Source of the DNA: Kocuria sp. cx-455
Lineage (GTDB): Bacteria; Actinomycetota; Actinomycetes; Actinomycetales; Micrococcaceae
Assembly (NCBI RefSeq): GCF_014698015.1
Contig: NZ_JACXBS010000002.1
Span: 496,001-560,000, forward strand
Reading direction: 5' to 3'
DNA length: 64,000 nucleotides
Shown: positions 63,671-64,000 of the stretch, one piece after another
Layout of the letters: each line of letters opens with the position of its first letter
Position numbering within the stretch: the first letter of the stretch is position 1
Made by a program: the position numbers and the translations under genes
The notes under the pieces: model-generated
What the model saw: only the letters and a program-made list of their open reading frames with translations
The model's database searches: none
What the model was told of the DNA's origin: nothing

Positions 63671-64000
63671 ATGGGCGCGTGGGAAACCGGAGCGGGTGTC
63701 GTGCGGTTCCCGGACGGGCGAGCCGTGCGCGGGACCGGGGTGCGGCGGCGTCGGCGAGGGACGGAGGCGCCAGAATTCGCGGTCTACTTACTCAGCAAGG
63801 ACCCCCGCATCGACGCGTGGCCGTATCGCTGGGTCGAGTGGCCGGACTTCCGTCTTCCCGCGCACACCGACGATGCCGTGGCGGCGCTGCGTGAAGCCCA
63901 CGAACGGGCGGTGTCCGAACGCGTGGAGATCGCGTGCGGCGGGGGAGTGGGACGCACGGGAACGGCCATTGCCCTGCTCGCCGTGATGAGCGGGATGACC
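63671..64000 (+). CDS. Protein-tyrosine-phosphatase-like protein, 3' end beyond the window
   Basis: 110 codons visible from ATG 63671, open to the last base. The signature CX5R appears as IACGGGVGRTGTAIA near residues 91-105, with a plausible general-acid loop in WPDFRLPAHTDDAV (about 60-73). The residue before the Cys is Ala instead of the usual His, a variation seen in some actinobacterial members. No stop within the window. Starts three bases after the previous stop, so probably one transcript. Confidence 0.75.
   Translation, partial: MGAWETGAGVVRFPDGRAVRGTGVRRRRRGTEAPEFAVYLLSKDPRIDAWPYRWVEWPDFRLPAHTDDAVAALREAHERAVSERVEIACGGGVGRTGTAIALLAVMSGMT

Overview
This is a chromosomal window of a high-GC actinobacterium, most likely order Micrococcales and probably family Micrococcaceae. 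The evidence is high GC, frequent GTG and TTG starts, an archaeal/actinobacterial-type ValRS, two adjacent clpP genes, Obg with a C-terminal OCT domain, an ileS T-box with an ultrashort Stem I, and DtxR/IdeR-type iron boxes. Gene order pepN / rpiB-nei / tig-clpP1-clpP2-clpX plus a truncated globin is an actinobacterial core arrangement also known from mycobacteria. I cannot name the genus.

Layout. 1-5.6 kb: 3' part of glnE, two copies of a large hairpin repeat, tRNA-Arg, an ssb paralogue and ettA. 5.7-15.6 kb: an iron-regulated catecholate-siderophore locus with dhbA/entA, a free-standing aryl carrier protein, an NRPS (C-A), two ABC-exporter genes, a FecCD-FecCD-FecE importer set read leftward, and an Sfp/EntD-type phosphopantetheinyl transferase. 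Three iron boxes serve it. It is extensively broken: frameshifts, internal deletions, an NRPS/ABC deletion junction, and an in-frame TAG in each permease. 15.6-31 kb: housekeeping genes (tesB, a hotdog thioesterase, glbO, pepN, rpiB, nei, tRNA-Gly, tRNA-Pro, tig, clpP1, clpP2, clpX, a DsbA-like protein, valS). 31-37.3 kb: an SDR, then an intact ferric-siderophore uptake operon (binding lipoprotein, two permeases, ATPase, siderophore-interacting reductase) behind a near-perfect iron box. 37.3-39.6 kb: an eroded two-component system and a small secreted protein. 39.6-45.5 kb: T-box, ileS, folC, DUF4233, ndk. 45.6-51.3 kb: VKOR, rne, a TPP riboswitch and a thiD-tenA fusion. 51.3-59.2 kb: rplU-rpmA-obg-proB-proA-(small membrane protein)-nadD-(membrane-anchored protein)-rsfS and tRNA-Ala. 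59.2-64 kb: a secreted hydrolase, a ybdK/type II thioesterase pair, an ArsR-SRPBCC pair with an operator palindrome, a CDP-alcohol phosphotransferase and the start of a CX5R phosphatase.

Biological reading. The most informative feature is the contrast between the two iron loci. Biosynthesis/export and one importer have decayed while their iron boxes and several single genes (dhbA, carrier protein, PPTase, FecE) remain open. The second import operon is intact. This suggests a strain that has lost synthesis of its own siderophore but still imports ferric siderophores; whether it does so is inference. No CRISPR array, rRNA operon, insertion sequence or prophage was seen.
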